Assembly: GCA_020055645.1 (NCBI GenBank)
Contig: CM034546.1
Coordinates: forward strand, 23,746,001 to 23,810,000
Length of the DNA: 64,000 bases
From: Tomocerus qinae
Lineage: Eukaryota > Arthropoda > Collembola > Entomobryomorpha > Tomoceridae
Direction: 5' to 3'
Below, in pieces: positions 36,854 through 48,063 of this stretch. How positions within the stretch are numbered: position 1 is the first letter of the stretch; every line of letters begins with the position of its first letter. A program made the position numbers and the translations under genes. The notes below the pieces were generated by a model that was not told the DNA's origin, did no database searches, and saw nothing but the letters and a program-made list of their open reading frames with translations.

Positions 36854-37654
36854 GAAGATTCGGGGTAAACTCTTGTCGGAGGAAGGACAGGATTCAGGGA
36901 CTTTTTTTTGAAGAAGGACAACGAATTCACGTAAGTCAGTTATCATATTTTATAAAATGGGGCGAAATTTTTTTTTGGGATTATTTGCGAAGCGTATATA
37001 AAATGTCTGTAGAAAGGGAAAGTGATGACTGAATACTGACTTTTTGGGGAACTGAGTAGTGACACAGTGTCGCAATAAATTTTTTTCGGTCAATATAATG
37101 TTTGGGGAATGTTTAAAAATATATCTATATTTATTTTGGGCCTGAAATCTGCGAAAAAACGGGTTTTTTTTGGGTCGCTATTGCGTAGGTACTGTTCGGA
37201 GGACATTTTGGGGGCGTTAGGGAATTATTTCGACAAAATACCTTTACATTTCTTATTTGTAATACTATTTCTGAATTACTGGGCAATTAAAAGTCAGTTT
37301 TAAAATGATTTTTTCAAATTTTTGGTATATATGGGTACGTATACAGTTCCAGGGTTTCCTGGGCTGACATTTTTTTTATGGGTTGGATAATTGGGGTAAA
37401 ATTCATTAAATAAATTGAGAAAAATTACTTTAAGCCAGGATTTCATAGGAACGTCTATTACCGAAAATCTGAAATTAAAATTAGGGTGAATTTTGTGGAA
37501 ATTATTTTTTCTAATTAGTCGGTCAGCATTTTTCCATCGTATGAACCCTGGTATTTGACTTCATAGTGAGACTACTATAAAATTATGTCATTTATTTTCG
37601 GATAAAGCCTAGAATGTTTAAAATTGAATTTTAAGATTTACTTTAAACTTGAAA

Positions 37655-37918
37655 ATGTCGTTATTATTAATACCAGTCACGATTCAGCAGTTATTTCAAG
37701 CGCCTATGGTGACTTACGCATTAATTCAAGTTTATGCTGAACAATTGCCAATGACTGAATGGGATAATAATATGTGCATAGTTATTGCGTCTTTCTATAA
37801 TAATCGTAATTTCATTGAGCATCCTTCATTAATGGCAGTCTTTATGCAAGTCGCAATGCAACGTAACTACAGATTTTTCTTAGTGAACATGCAACATGTC
37901 AATGCAGATTTGATTTAA
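37655..37918 (+). CDS. Small leader ORF of the Gypsy element
   Basis: 87 codons from an ATG preceded by aaa, ending TAA at 37918; two codons upstream is another in-frame ATG at 37649. The product has no recognisable domain: it is hydrophobic at the start (SLLLIPVTIQQLF) and otherwise mixed. It lies in the long leader between the LTRs and gag. It might be an upstream frame affecting gag translation, or chance. Confidence 0.3.
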   Translation: MSLLLIPVTIQQLFQAPMVTYALIQVYAEQLPMTEWDNNMCIVIASFYNNRNFIEHPSLMAVFMQVAMQRNYRFFLVNMQHVNADLI

Positions 37919-38357
37919 TTATTCTTATATGGTAATACAATTTGTAGTAAATTTTTCTTTATTTGGGTGGTAGCTGCGGAGCGATACTAAAATCTCTCAT
38001 TGCTAAGCGATAATTTATGCAATTTATGTTGATAAGTGGCGACAGTCTAGCACGTCCGACTCCAACATTATCTTTCGTATAACTTTGTTGGAAGTCAGAT
38101 AACAAGGAGGATGAATACTTAATTAAGTTAAAGGACGCTATTGGAGGTGAATGTCTGGCCACATGTTAATTCTTTTCGACTTTATCAGTCAATTGAGTTG
38201 AATGTTTAAATTTTTGGTGGTCATTTACGCATTAGGGATAGGAAGTATTTAGAATATTATAATTTAAGGGGGAGTTTTCTAGAAGTTAAGCAAATAAATT
38301 TCTGTTGGATGTTAATTCAATCTTGTTTCTTTGAGTTAATCTTTGTTCTGAGACAAG

Positions 38358-39743
38358 ATGAGTGACGAAGAAATGTTTGGGAATGCTAATGTCGGGGGAG
38401 ACGAGGGTCGAGACAGAAATGAAAGGCGACAGCAAGAAATAATTGGGAATGCTAATGTCGGGGGAGACGAACGTCGCGACGGCAATGAAAGGCGACACGA
38501 TGATGATGCACACGCTGAAGGGAATAACGAAGCAGCTCGAGCTAATCCCTTGCGTCCTAATCTCGAATACGTGGCTTTACTTGAGGAGGAATTGGTAGAA
38601 CTCAGGACTCGTTTGCGTAATAATGCTGGACAAGCGGGTAATGACATTCCAAATATTAACGTAACCAGACCGGGCGATGCTAATGTAGTGGTAAACCCTA
38701 ATTTGTTTGCACATCATCAGGCAATTCAGCAGTTAAGGCATTACGATGGTAAGGCCGACGCCGAGGAGTTTTTGCTTAAATTCCAGAATGATTTAAATTT
38801 TATTGGTTTGTCGCCTGCGTGGGCAATTCACAACTTCGACAGAGTATTGGATGGCGATGCAAAGAATTGGTGGACTGCAGAGTATCCAATAGTCAGTCGA
38901 GATTTGAAAGAGGACAATCCAGACTTTGCTGAAATCTGGAAAGGGATCATTGATAGATTTTTGAAATTTTTTGATCATTCTTCTCAAAAGACAATCTATC
39001 GCATGCAAAATAAGGCTCTTGTTTATAAAATTGGCGAAGATCCACAAAAATTTGTTGCTAGTAAACTTGAACTTTTAAGACATATTGATCCTAAAATGTC
39101 TGATAAACGTAAAATTGAGCAATTAACTAAGGCCTTACCATTCGATTTTATGAAAGCGCTAGTTGGCCAAGATTTTAGTTCCACTGGGGAATTTCTTGAC
39201 AAGCTGAGGAAAATGGCTGAGATTTATGCAATGAAACAGCCTACTAGTAATTCTGAGAAGAATAGGGATGCGACTTCAAGTAGTACGTTTGTACCTGGGC
39301 CAGTGAATTCAAATTCACGTTATTCTGGTGGTCGCTCCCAAAGATTTAACAGCTTGAGGGATTCTCGAAATGCATTTCCACCTTGTGGAGTATGCGGCAG
39401 AACTAATCACGAAGAGAGGGATTGTTATTTTAAGAATCGTTCTTTTCAAAATTCGAGAAATCCGGGGCCAAGTAATTCCAATCGGGGCAATAATAGAGGG
39501 AACTATTATCAACCTCGAAATACCGAAAATAGCGGGGGAAATAATACTGTTACTTGCTATGGTTGTGGAAAATCTGGGCATATTATTAGATTCTGTAATG
39601 AACTACCTAATAATGCAACGGCTAGTAATAATGCACAATTAGCGGCAAACGCGCCACAAAATGCCAATCAAGGGGGGCAATCGAATGCAAATCCGATTCT
39701 TCCTCCACAGAATTTAAACCACAACTCTGTACAGCGCCAGTAG
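38358..39743 (+). CDS. gag: Gag protein of the Gypsy element
   Basis: 461 codons from ATG to TAG. Residues 1-60 are charged with a duplicated stretch (GNANVGGDE, twice). The middle resembles the Ty3/Gypsy capsid (retrotransposon gag) region, with W-W-T-A-E-Y around residue 170 and an RIDRFLKFF-like stretch after it. The C-terminal third has two zinc knuckles of CX2CX4HX4C type: CGVCGRTNHEERDC and CYGCGKSGHIIRFC. An N/Q-rich tail follows. Gag packages the element RNA into virus-like particles. The stop is followed 15 bases later by the pol ATG in another frame, so pol may need reinitiation or frameshifting. Confidence 0.9.
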   Translation: MSDEEMFGNANVGGDEGRDRNERRQQEIIGNANVGGDERRDGNERRHDDDAHAEGNNEAARANPLRPNLEYVALLEEELVELRTRLRNNAGQAGNDIPNINVTRPGDANVVVNPNLFAHHQAIQQLRHYDGKADAEEFLLKFQNDLNFIGLSPAWAIHNFDRVLDGDAKNWWTAEYPIVSRDLKEDNPDFAEIWKGIIDRFLKFFDHSSQKTIYRMQNKALVYKIGEDPQKFVASKLELLRHIDPKMSDKRKIEQLTKALPFDFMKALVGQDFSSTGEFLDKLRKMAEIYAMKQPTSNSEKNRDATSSSTFVPGPVNSNSRYSGGRSQRFNSLRDSRNAFPPCGVCGRTNHEERDCYFKNRSFQNSRNPGPSNSNRGNNRGNYYQPRNTENSGGNNTVTCYGCGKSGHIIRFCNELPNNATASNNAQLAANAPQNANQGGQSNANPILPPQNLNHNSVQRQ

Positions 39744-39757
39744 GGCCAACGTGTGAA

Positions 39758-42700
39758 ATGAATGTTCGATCTGGTTCTGGTAATATTATTAATAAACATT
39801 TGGGATATAATATGAATGGGAAATATATGTATGGGTTAGAAGTAAATAATAGCAGGGGTTATAATAATAATATGGGAAATACTCAATTTAAAGATGGAAA
39901 TAATTTAGTTGATAATAATATGGGAAATGATGTGTGTGTTGAGGATAATAGTATGTGTGTTAATAATGGGACAATGAATGAGAGTCATGATCTAAGGAAA
40001 AGAACTTTAGTGTTCACTAATTCTAATATGGGAAAGGACAATGTGCAGGAGGAAAGGAAGTTGTATTCTTCGGTTGTTAAAAGTGGCATTGAGGGGAATC
40101 CATATCTGCCTAGTACAGATATGCATAACAGGCTTCGTCGAAATTTATTTAAAAATTGGCAAATTCGAAATAAGGGGAATGAATATTATTCGGAAAGTAA
40201 AAGTGGAAAGGCATTGAATAGGATAATTGGAATTGAAAGTAAGGAGCCTAAAAATTATAGTAATGTTGATTGTGGGGATTCTATTTTCATGAATGTTGTG
40301 AATTCTGAGTTAGGAAGTCATGATGTTCTTACATGTGGAAGTAATGTTAAGGGTGTTGCGATTGGAAAGAAAAGTAAGGAATTGGGGAAGAATGAAAAAT
40401 GCATAAAAAAGAGTTTAAAAAGTAAAAATGATAAAATGGCCATAAAAAGTAAAAGTGAAGTTGAGTTAAAGAATAGGTATTGTATGTTGGATGATGATAC
40501 TAGCTGGGATGCTAGCAGTGAAAATGAGAGTTCATTGGAAGGAAGGTTACAGGAAAGTTATGAAGTTACATTAAGCGACATTGACAGGAGTTTACGGAGG
40601 AAAATAAATTGTCGGAAGGTAGCTCATGATTATCAGACGAGTGCAACGGTAGGTAGTTCTGAGGAGACGTCTGAGGACACTATCTATACAAAAACTCCGT
40701 TTGGCATGTTTCCTACTAGATATCGCATGATGAATTTTCGGTTTAAACGGAATTTAAACTTACGCATAAATGGGAAATTCACTGAGGTCATGGTAGATAC
40801 AGGAGCTAACATTTCGGGAATCAGTGAATGGTATTTTAAGAATACTATTGAAAATTCTTGTCATAAGCAGTATGTGCATAAATGTAACGATGTTGAACCT
40901 TTCACGGTTGGACTTTCAATTGAGGACGCGGGTGACTACTACGTCAGTAAAGAAGTAGAGATGTTTTTGGAGATAGACGGTTATAAGATCCTATGGCGTT
41001 TCTTTATAGTACCAGGCTTGTCTAATAACGTTGTATTGGGTAAAGATTGGATGGTGGCTTATGGTGTTAATCTCAACTACGGTAAAGGACCTAATCTTTT
41101 CACGTATGGTGTGAATATCGCTGAAGAGTCAATCAGATATCTTAAGGGTGTACCAAACTTTTCTCAATTCACTGACTGGGCAACGACCTTACTACCTAAT
41201 GTTAAAGCTTACAAAAATCTAGTACCAGCAGAGATAGAGATCCCTGGGGTAAAAATCGGTGTTGATTCGCCACACCCTACGGTTACTTTGTGCAAAGTTG
41301 CGGGAAGGAATTCCAAGGGCAAAGCACGTGCTAGTAAGCAAAAGGTCAGAACACAACTGGGTATTGATTTACCATGTTCCCGTGGCCATACTAACATATT
41401 AGATTCTCCAACTAGTACTAATACTGAAAGCAGTCATGAATTAAAATCTAACGACACACCTAACAATGACATCAGATTGACTAAGAATGTGATAATTCCT
41501 CCTAACTATGCTAAGAGGGTACATTTTGCAATGAAGGCTGAGATTGACAATATCATAGTCATAACACCTAGGCATCAATTACAAAATACAAAGCGTGTTT
41601 CTATTGGGAATACAATTGTTGATGTTAAAGAGGGAAAGGGATGCACTTTTATTATCAATCCTACTATCAAGCCTATACTACTTAAGAAGAGTACATTAAT
41701 TGGAACTTATGACATTCTTGAACCGGAAATGATTGTGTGTAATGCTGACGAAGTAGAACAAACCATAAAATCAGAGAAAGCAGCATCTGTTAAAGAGGGT
41801 AAAACTAATAGCAAAGGACAGAAAATTCGCATAGAAAAGTTAGAGTCAGTGGAACCTGAGGCTAGAGAATTTCTAGAAAAGATCACATTGGGAAATGACT
41901 TGACTAATGATCAGCGAGATGAGGTTTACAACTTACTCTATAAGTACAGGGACGTGTTCACAAAAAATGCTTTGGACTTAGGTCTATGCAATTTCGTTCA
42001 GCATCACATTGATGTACAAGGCGCACAGCCAGTAGCACAGAAACCATATAGGTGCTCTTTTGCAGAACGAAAGGAAATCTCTAAACAAGTGGCAGACTTA
42101 TTAGCAAAAGGAATCATTACACCTTCTGATTCACCTTGGTCATCTCCAGTAGTTTTAGTTAAGAAATCAGATGGTTCAATGAGATTTTGTGTTGATTTCA
42201 GAGCAGTAAATGCACTTACTAAAAAGAACAGCTATCCATTACCGAGGTTAGATGATGCATTAGATCGTTTTGCATATAGTAAGTATTTAAGTACTATGGA
42301 TTGTGAATCAGCATACTATCAGGTACCAATGGATCCTGAATCGAAGGATAAAACTGCTTTTGTATGTCCGGACGGACTATTCGAATGGAATGTCATGCCT
42401 TTTGGACTCTGTAATGCACCAAGTAGTTTTCAACGGCTAATTGACGCAGTATTAGGGGGTTTAAAATGGACTATAGCGTTAGCGTACTTGGACGATATCA
42501 TAGTTTTTAGTCGTGACTTCGAATCTCACTTAGAACATCTTGAGTTAGTCTTCGAATGCTTAAAAAAGGCAGGTCTGAAGCTGAAGCCAGCTAAATGTAC
42601 GTTTGGGGACAATAAAATAAAATTTCTAGGGCATATTATATCAGCTGAAGGGATTTCACCGGACCCAGCTAAATGTCGTGCTGTAAACGACTTCCCTAGA

Positions 42701-45700
42701 CCAACTTGTGTAAAAGACATTTTATCATTCGTCAATTTTTGTGGGTATTACCGTCGTTTTATTAAGGGATTTTCTAAGATCGCAAAACCATTAACAGCAC
42801 TTACGTGTAAGAATGTTCCTTTTGTTTGGGGCGAAGAGCAAGAGAAAGCATTCTTAGATTTAAAGGCGGCATTGGTTTCACCACCAATCATGGCACATCC
42901 ACAGGACGATGCACCAACGAGAATTTGCACGGACGCTAGTTACACAGGTTTAGGAGCTACGTTAGAACAGGAACATGTAGAACGCACAGGAGTACGTATT
43001 TCTCATTTGAGCCGGGCTATGTACTCATGGTTTTAAAGTACATTCAAAAGTGGCAGAAAGAATGTCTTTCATCCCAAAAGCAACAAAAATTAAGTTCAAA
43101 AAAATCCCAAAATCCATGGTCAACTTCCACGGGCTGGGGGACTCCCAACTTTGGATGCAAATTACAGCCGAACCCTTTGAGCTACGAAGTCAAATTTTTT
43201 TTCAAAAACATTAGAAAACAAAGCCTGACACCGGCAAGAAACAAATTCACCATTTGAAACTTTTGGCGGGATATTTTAAAGTTTAATTTATATGGCAGAT
43301 TTGTCTCCAAAACTTTAAAGCTCCAAAGCTACTAGGCAACTTAAGACTTTAAAAATCCCGCCAAAAGTTTCAAATATTGGTAAATTTGTTTCTTGCCGGT
43401 GTCAGGATTTATTTTCTCTTATTTTTGAAAAAAAATTCCACGCCGTAGCTCAAAGGGTTCGGCTGTAATCTGCATCCAAAGTTGAAAGCCCCCCAGCCTG
43501 TGGAAGCGACCCATGGATTTTGGGATTTTTTTGAACGAAATTTTTGTTGATTTTGGGATGAAAGACATGCTTTCTACCCCTTTTGCATCTATTCTAAAAC
43601 CATGAGTACATAGCCCGGCTCAAATGAGAAATACGTACTCACAGTTGAACAGCAGGGAAAGGACGGCCAATGGAAAGTAGTCGCATACATATCTCGAGCA
43701 CTAAAACCGCATGAGAAAAAGTATAGCGTGACGGAAATAGAATGTTTGGGAATTTTATATGCAGTGGAGGCATTTAGACCATATATACATGGCAGAAAGT
43801 TCATTATAATAACGGACCATTGTTCATTGTGTTATCTACTTAAACTTAAAGATCCACAGGGTAGACTTGCAAGATGGGCATTGAGGCTGCAACCGTATTA
43901 TTTTGACATTCAGTATGTCTCGGGCAAAAGTCATGGTCATGTAGATGCACTTTCACGATATCCATTAGCATTGAGTCAAGTAACATCTGTTTCTGATCCA
44001 TTAAATTTTGGTGATCATTTGTGTGGTCTTGATAAATCGGATGAATGGGAGAGTCGACAGAAAGCAGATCCAGCGTTAAAGGATATTATCTCTGATTTAA
44101 TTCAAGCGAAATGGAATGATTTACATGAAATCGATCCTAAACACGATAATTATACATTAATTGATGGGCTATTGTATAAGGCAGGTCTGACTGAAGATGA
44201 AAATCTTTGGAGGTTAGTTGTACCACAGGGTCTGAGGAAGGAAGTACTGAAAGAAGTACACGAGAATAATGCGATGCATTTGGGTTTCTTTAAAACTTGG
44301 TGTCTTATAAGATCTAGGTATTATTGGGCTAAAATGTATAAGCATACTCGACAGTTTGTACTTAGTTGTCAAATCTGTCAGCAGTATAATAGAAGTGTGG
44401 GTGCAGCACCTGGTCCAGCACAACCAATACCAACTCCAGATTATCCATACGATCGGTTAGGCATAGATTTAATTGGGCCATTTCCAGCTACTCCTTTTCC
44501 TAGACAGAATACTTATGCTTTAGTCGTAATAGATCATTTGACGAGGTTTGTAGACTTATTTCCACTTAAGGGGACAGATACAAAACATGTTATTAAGGTT
44601 TTGACGGAAGGAGTGATATATTCTAGCCATTATTCGTGTCCTAGAGAGATTTTGACAGATAGAGGTTCTAATTTTATGTCTAAGGATTTCAGGGATTTTT
44701 GTGATAAATTCCATATAAAACTAATACATACATCACCATATAATCCGCAGACTAACGGTATTGTAGAACGGTCAAATAAGGTTATAAAAAATATTCTAGC
44801 TAAGCATGTCAACGAGCAAATGAATGATTGGGACAAGTACCTCAATAGAGTAGCTTATGCTTTGAATAATACGACTCATGTAGTGAATCAATATTCGCCG
44901 TATTTTCTTTTAAATGGTAGGGATCCAAGATTGCCTTGTGACGCAATAACTCCGACCATATTAGAAAAGGCAGGTGACGGAGAGCCTAATATAATCATGA
45001 CGAGAGCACGGCGTGCTCAGCAGATAGCAAAAAATCGCACGGACAAATTCCAAGCAATGCAAAAACGCCGATGGGATGAAAAGCATAAGGTCCAACATTA
45101 TTTACAAGGTGACAAAGTTTGGTTAGCTAACTTTGAAAGAATTCCGGGCAGAGTAGCCAAGTGGTTAGTTCACTGGAAGGGACCTTTTATTGTTGTTCAA
45201 AGAACGGGACCTATAACTTATCAGATTAAGGATGAACGCGAAAAGTCTAAAGGGCAGCTTAGAATTGAAAATGTACGGCATTTGAAACCATATTATACCG
45301 AGTTCACGTCGGACTCAGATTCCGAATACGACTTCTATGAAGAAGACGAACTTCCGGTAGAAATCACGTCTCTTTTGCCTAAAACTTCATCTGAGAACTC
45401 TACAGCATCTAAATTTTGTTTTAGGGACGCTTCCTTAGATTTTAGCGAAAGTAGAAAAAGTATGAATGAAGATGATGTCAGTGATGCTACTATTTGTACG
45501 GAAATAGCTCGATTGTTGTATACTGATGACGTAAATACTATAAATGAAACGGGAAATATCAGCGATGCTACGGTATACACTGAAATTTCACATTTTAATT
45601 ATAACGGGGAAAATTTGGGTCATGGAGATAGTAAATTACCATCTACTATAAATTCATCGAGCATAAATAGTACGGAAACTTCTGGGGAAAATGCACAGGA

Positions 45701-46316
45701 AAATATCATGTCTGAAGCTATGAACAGTAGCGCTGAAAGAATTAGTACGGGGAGTTTAGATCGAGAAAATGTGAGTGTGAATGTGTCAGAGAGTGTACAA
45801 AGTGATGACATTAATTTAGAAAATGTGGTGGGCCGTAATTTTAGTTCTAGTATAAGTTCAAATAGTCAAATTATGGCTGGGGATAATGATACAAGTATAA
45901 GTAATAATTCTAATAATGAATCTAGCATGTTTATTACTCCTAATGATGAGTCGAGTGTAAATAATGACGTTAATATGGAGGACGTAAGTGAACATCGTGC
46001 TGAAAGTGATGGACGAAGTCATAAGAGTCCAGAAAGTGGTCCAGAGCAGTTTGGAACACCATATGGTAGTCCTTCGGTAGGTACCTCCACACAGGCTGTC
46101 GAGGACAGTTCTGTTCCAGAAACATCCACAGGGGTAGTCGGGGAAAGTTCTGTGGTGGAAGATTCCGAAAATACTGGTAGGCATAGTACTCGTTCTACGA
46201 AACCTATAGATCGGTTTGGTTTTTCGGTACCTTCGAGTATGATTGGGCGACGTGGTAACCTAAAGAAACTGCAAAGAATGGCAGGCGCGGTTCAATTTAT
46301 TTGTTCTCTGTATTAA
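39758..46316 (+). pseudogene. pol: Pol polyprotein of the Gypsy element, interrupted by a foldback insert
   Basis: Open from 39758 to the insert at 42990 and again from 43641 to the TAA at 46316, in a frame that matches once the insert and one copy of its 4-bp duplication are ignored. Domains in order: a long N/S-rich N-terminus; aspartic protease (VDTGA near residue 347); reverse transcriptase with SPWSSPVVLVKK and the catalytic YLDD near residue 909; RNase H (TDAS, split by the insert; later TDHCSL and DALSRY). Integrase follows with an HHCC zinc site (CQICQQ) and the D, D, E residues (GIDLIGPF, TDRGSNF, NGIVERSNK). A GPF/Y-type motif near 45170-45240 is followed by a Ser/Asn/Glu-rich tail of about 330 residues, which is unusually long. 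As it stands, translation would end in the insert at 43036, leaving RNase H incomplete and no integrase. Confidence 0.9.
42990..43640. mobile_element. Long-inverted-repeat (foldback) element inside pol, 651 bp
   Basis: The ends are perfect inverted repeats for more than 40 bp (gagtacgtatttctcatttg at the left). The complementarity continues imperfectly for roughly 280 bp per arm around a central 100 bp. The flanking acag at 42986-42989 and 43641-43644 is a 4-bp target duplication. No transposase is present. The sequence is coherent with non-autonomous elements of a superfamily giving 4-bp duplications; I cannot name it. Confidence 0.8.
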
Positions 46317-46341
46317 ATTGTATATTTTTCTGCTGTATAGA

Positions 46342-47085
46342 ATGGCTGAGAGGAGAAATGAGCCTAATGAGTGGGGCGTGACTGAGGACGAGTGGAATGT
46401 GGCTCCACCAAGAGACGTTCCTGTAGAGGAGGTTGCGAACTCGTTGCAACGACTCAACTACGATGAGGAAAATGGTGAAGGTGCATGGGAGGACAATCAA
46501 GTAGTCGATAGAGCTGTTGAAGGAGTACCAGCGGCAGGAGTCCCTAATGGGGAGGTTGTTGTGAATTTTCGGGCTGTTGGAGTTAATATTCCAAACGTCG
46601 GCACTGCAAGTGTGCAGGAGAACTCGGTGACTTATCGCCAGAACAATTCCTTTACCACATGGCGTAATGGTGGTGATGAAGGTCGAGTCTTGAGAGACAG
46701 AGAGCGTGCTAGAGACAATCGTGGTGGTCGATCAGATCGCGTTGGGGGCGATAGTCGACGAGGCTCCCGGGGCCCTAATCAAAGGTCCGAGCCACAAGGA
46801 GGTGGGCGATACGGGGCGAGGCGTGAAATTCGCAAAGAAACTGGAGGAATTTCGCGAAATAAGGCTGGGCGGATGGCTTGGCTTCATAGCAATCAGCGGG
46901 GACAAAAAATGTGCTACGTATGTAACTCTACATCTCATGAGATGTTTCAATGTGAAAAGTACCATTTATTGCTGATTGAACGGGCTAAACAGGCTGAGGC
47001 ACGTTGTGTGTCTTGTGGCAAGGTTTTGGGTCGGCCAGGTCAACTTTGTCGTGATTGTGTGGGTAGATACGCCAAAATCTTTTGA
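46342..47085 (+). CDS. Third ORF of the Gypsy element: RG-rich zinc-knuckle protein
   Basis: 247 codons from the ATG at 46342 to TGA, starting 25 bases after pol. The N-terminal half is acidic. Residues of about 110-170 are Arg/Gly-rich with repeated RGG/RGS-like motifs. The C-terminal part holds a CX2CX4HX4C zinc knuckle (CYVCNSTSHEMFQC) followed by two CX2C pairs (CVSCGK, CRDC), probably another zinc site. There is no signal peptide or membrane segment, so it is not an envelope protein, although it sits where env would be. Nucleic-acid binding is likely; it could be a second nucleocapsid-like protein or a captured host RNA-binding fragment. Confidence 0.75.
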   Translation: MAERRNEPNEWGVTEDEWNVAPPRDVPVEEVANSLQRLNYDEENGEGAWEDNQVVDRAVEGVPAAGVPNGEVVVNFRAVGVNIPNVGTASVQENSVTYRQNNSFTTWRNGGDEGRVLRDRERARDNRGGRSDRVGGDSRRGSRGPNQRSEPQGGGRYGARREIRKETGGISRNKAGRMAWLHSNQRGQKMCYVCNSTSHEMFQCEKYHLLLIERAKQAEARCVSCGKVLGRPGQLCRDCVGRYAKIF

Positions 47086-47629
47086 CATTCTTGTGCAACG
47101 GAAAGTGAAGTGGCTATTTTGTGTAAAAATTAATTGATTTTTGTTATCTCTATCATTTAGTTATTTTTGGTTGATGCTATAATAGTTTTGGAACTTTTGT
47201 TATACCAATATTTCTTGTATAATTAATTTTGGAACTTTTGTAATACCATTGGTTTTTGTATAATTAATTTGGGAACATTATATTTTATGTGTTATTTTGT
47301 CGTAGACTCTACTTTGCTGTTAGGTAACAATATATTTTTGATGTTGTTTCTTGTATAATTGATTTGGGACTATATGATTTATATATTATACTGTATTCGC
47401 CTTTACTTTGCTGTTAGGTAATAATTTCTTGATGTTGTAATACATACATATTTTTGTTGAGGATATTTAATATTAGTGTTATGATGTATTATTGCATGGA
47501 ATTATGTTGTTATAGCTAAGATTTGGATACTGTGTACTAGAATTAATTTTGATTCATTCGGGGAATCACCTTCTTTTTCTTGGTAGGGGGGAAAAGCTGG
47601 GGACAGCTTTAAAATAAAAATGGGGCATA
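47086..47629 (+). other. 3' untranslated part of the Gypsy element
   Basis: T-rich, with repeated gtataattaatttggaac-like words near 47215-47275. A purine run, ggtaggggggaaaagctggg, lies at about 47583-47602 and atggggcata touches the LTR; either could act as polypurine tract. Confidence 0.5.
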
Positions 47630-48059
47630 TGTAGTAATTGTAGAGACTCTAATGTAGAGAGTCATAGAGTAAGTTATGCTGTAGCGGGTTATTGGGATAT
47701 TTAAATGTGTGTCAGCCAATCAGCGAGAGTATAGAGAGGGACGCACATCGCACATTCTAATGTGGGGATAGTTAGAGTAGAGAGCAGAGCGGAAAGAGTG
47801 GCATTCTGTTTCTGGGCTTGAGTCGTGCGGGTTGGTTGATGGGCTAATAAAGTGGGATTGGATCTGGACTTCGGATTGGTTTCCTTTGTGGCATCCAGCA
47901 TACGGGCATTCAAGCATACGGACATTCAAGCATACGGACATTCAAGCATACGGGCATTCAGGACGGGCAATTCAGGACAAATCGGGTATCCCTGGTTCGG
48001 TCGACTCTGACAACGTGCAGGCTTACCGTCTGAGGCGCATCCACCGTAGAACCAGCACA
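47630..48059 (+). repeat. 3' LTR of the Gypsy element
   Basis: 430 bp, TG...CA, identical by eye to the 5' LTR except t against g in aaatttgtg/aaatgtgtg. Three 15-bp units, as in the 5' LTR. Followed by gtat, the target duplication. Confidence 0.9.
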
Positions 48060-48063
48060 GTAT

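Larger units (their letters stand above)
35645..48059 (+). mobile_element. Ty3/Gypsy LTR retrotransposon, 12.4 kb including nested insertions
   Basis: Outer LTRs of 430 bp lie at 35645-36074 and 47630-48059. They begin TG, end CA and are flanked by the 4-bp duplication gtat (35641-35644 and 48060-48063). Order: LTR, truncated second LTR with a SINE-like insert, leader, gag, pol (protease, RT, RNase H, integrase: the Gypsy order), third ORF, LTR. A 651-bp foldback insert splits pol. The outer LTRs differ at one position that I noticed (near 35713 against 47706), so insertion was recent. No canonical primer-binding site starting TGG follows either left LTR. The target is a 40-bp-type repeat array. 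Confidence 0.9.
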
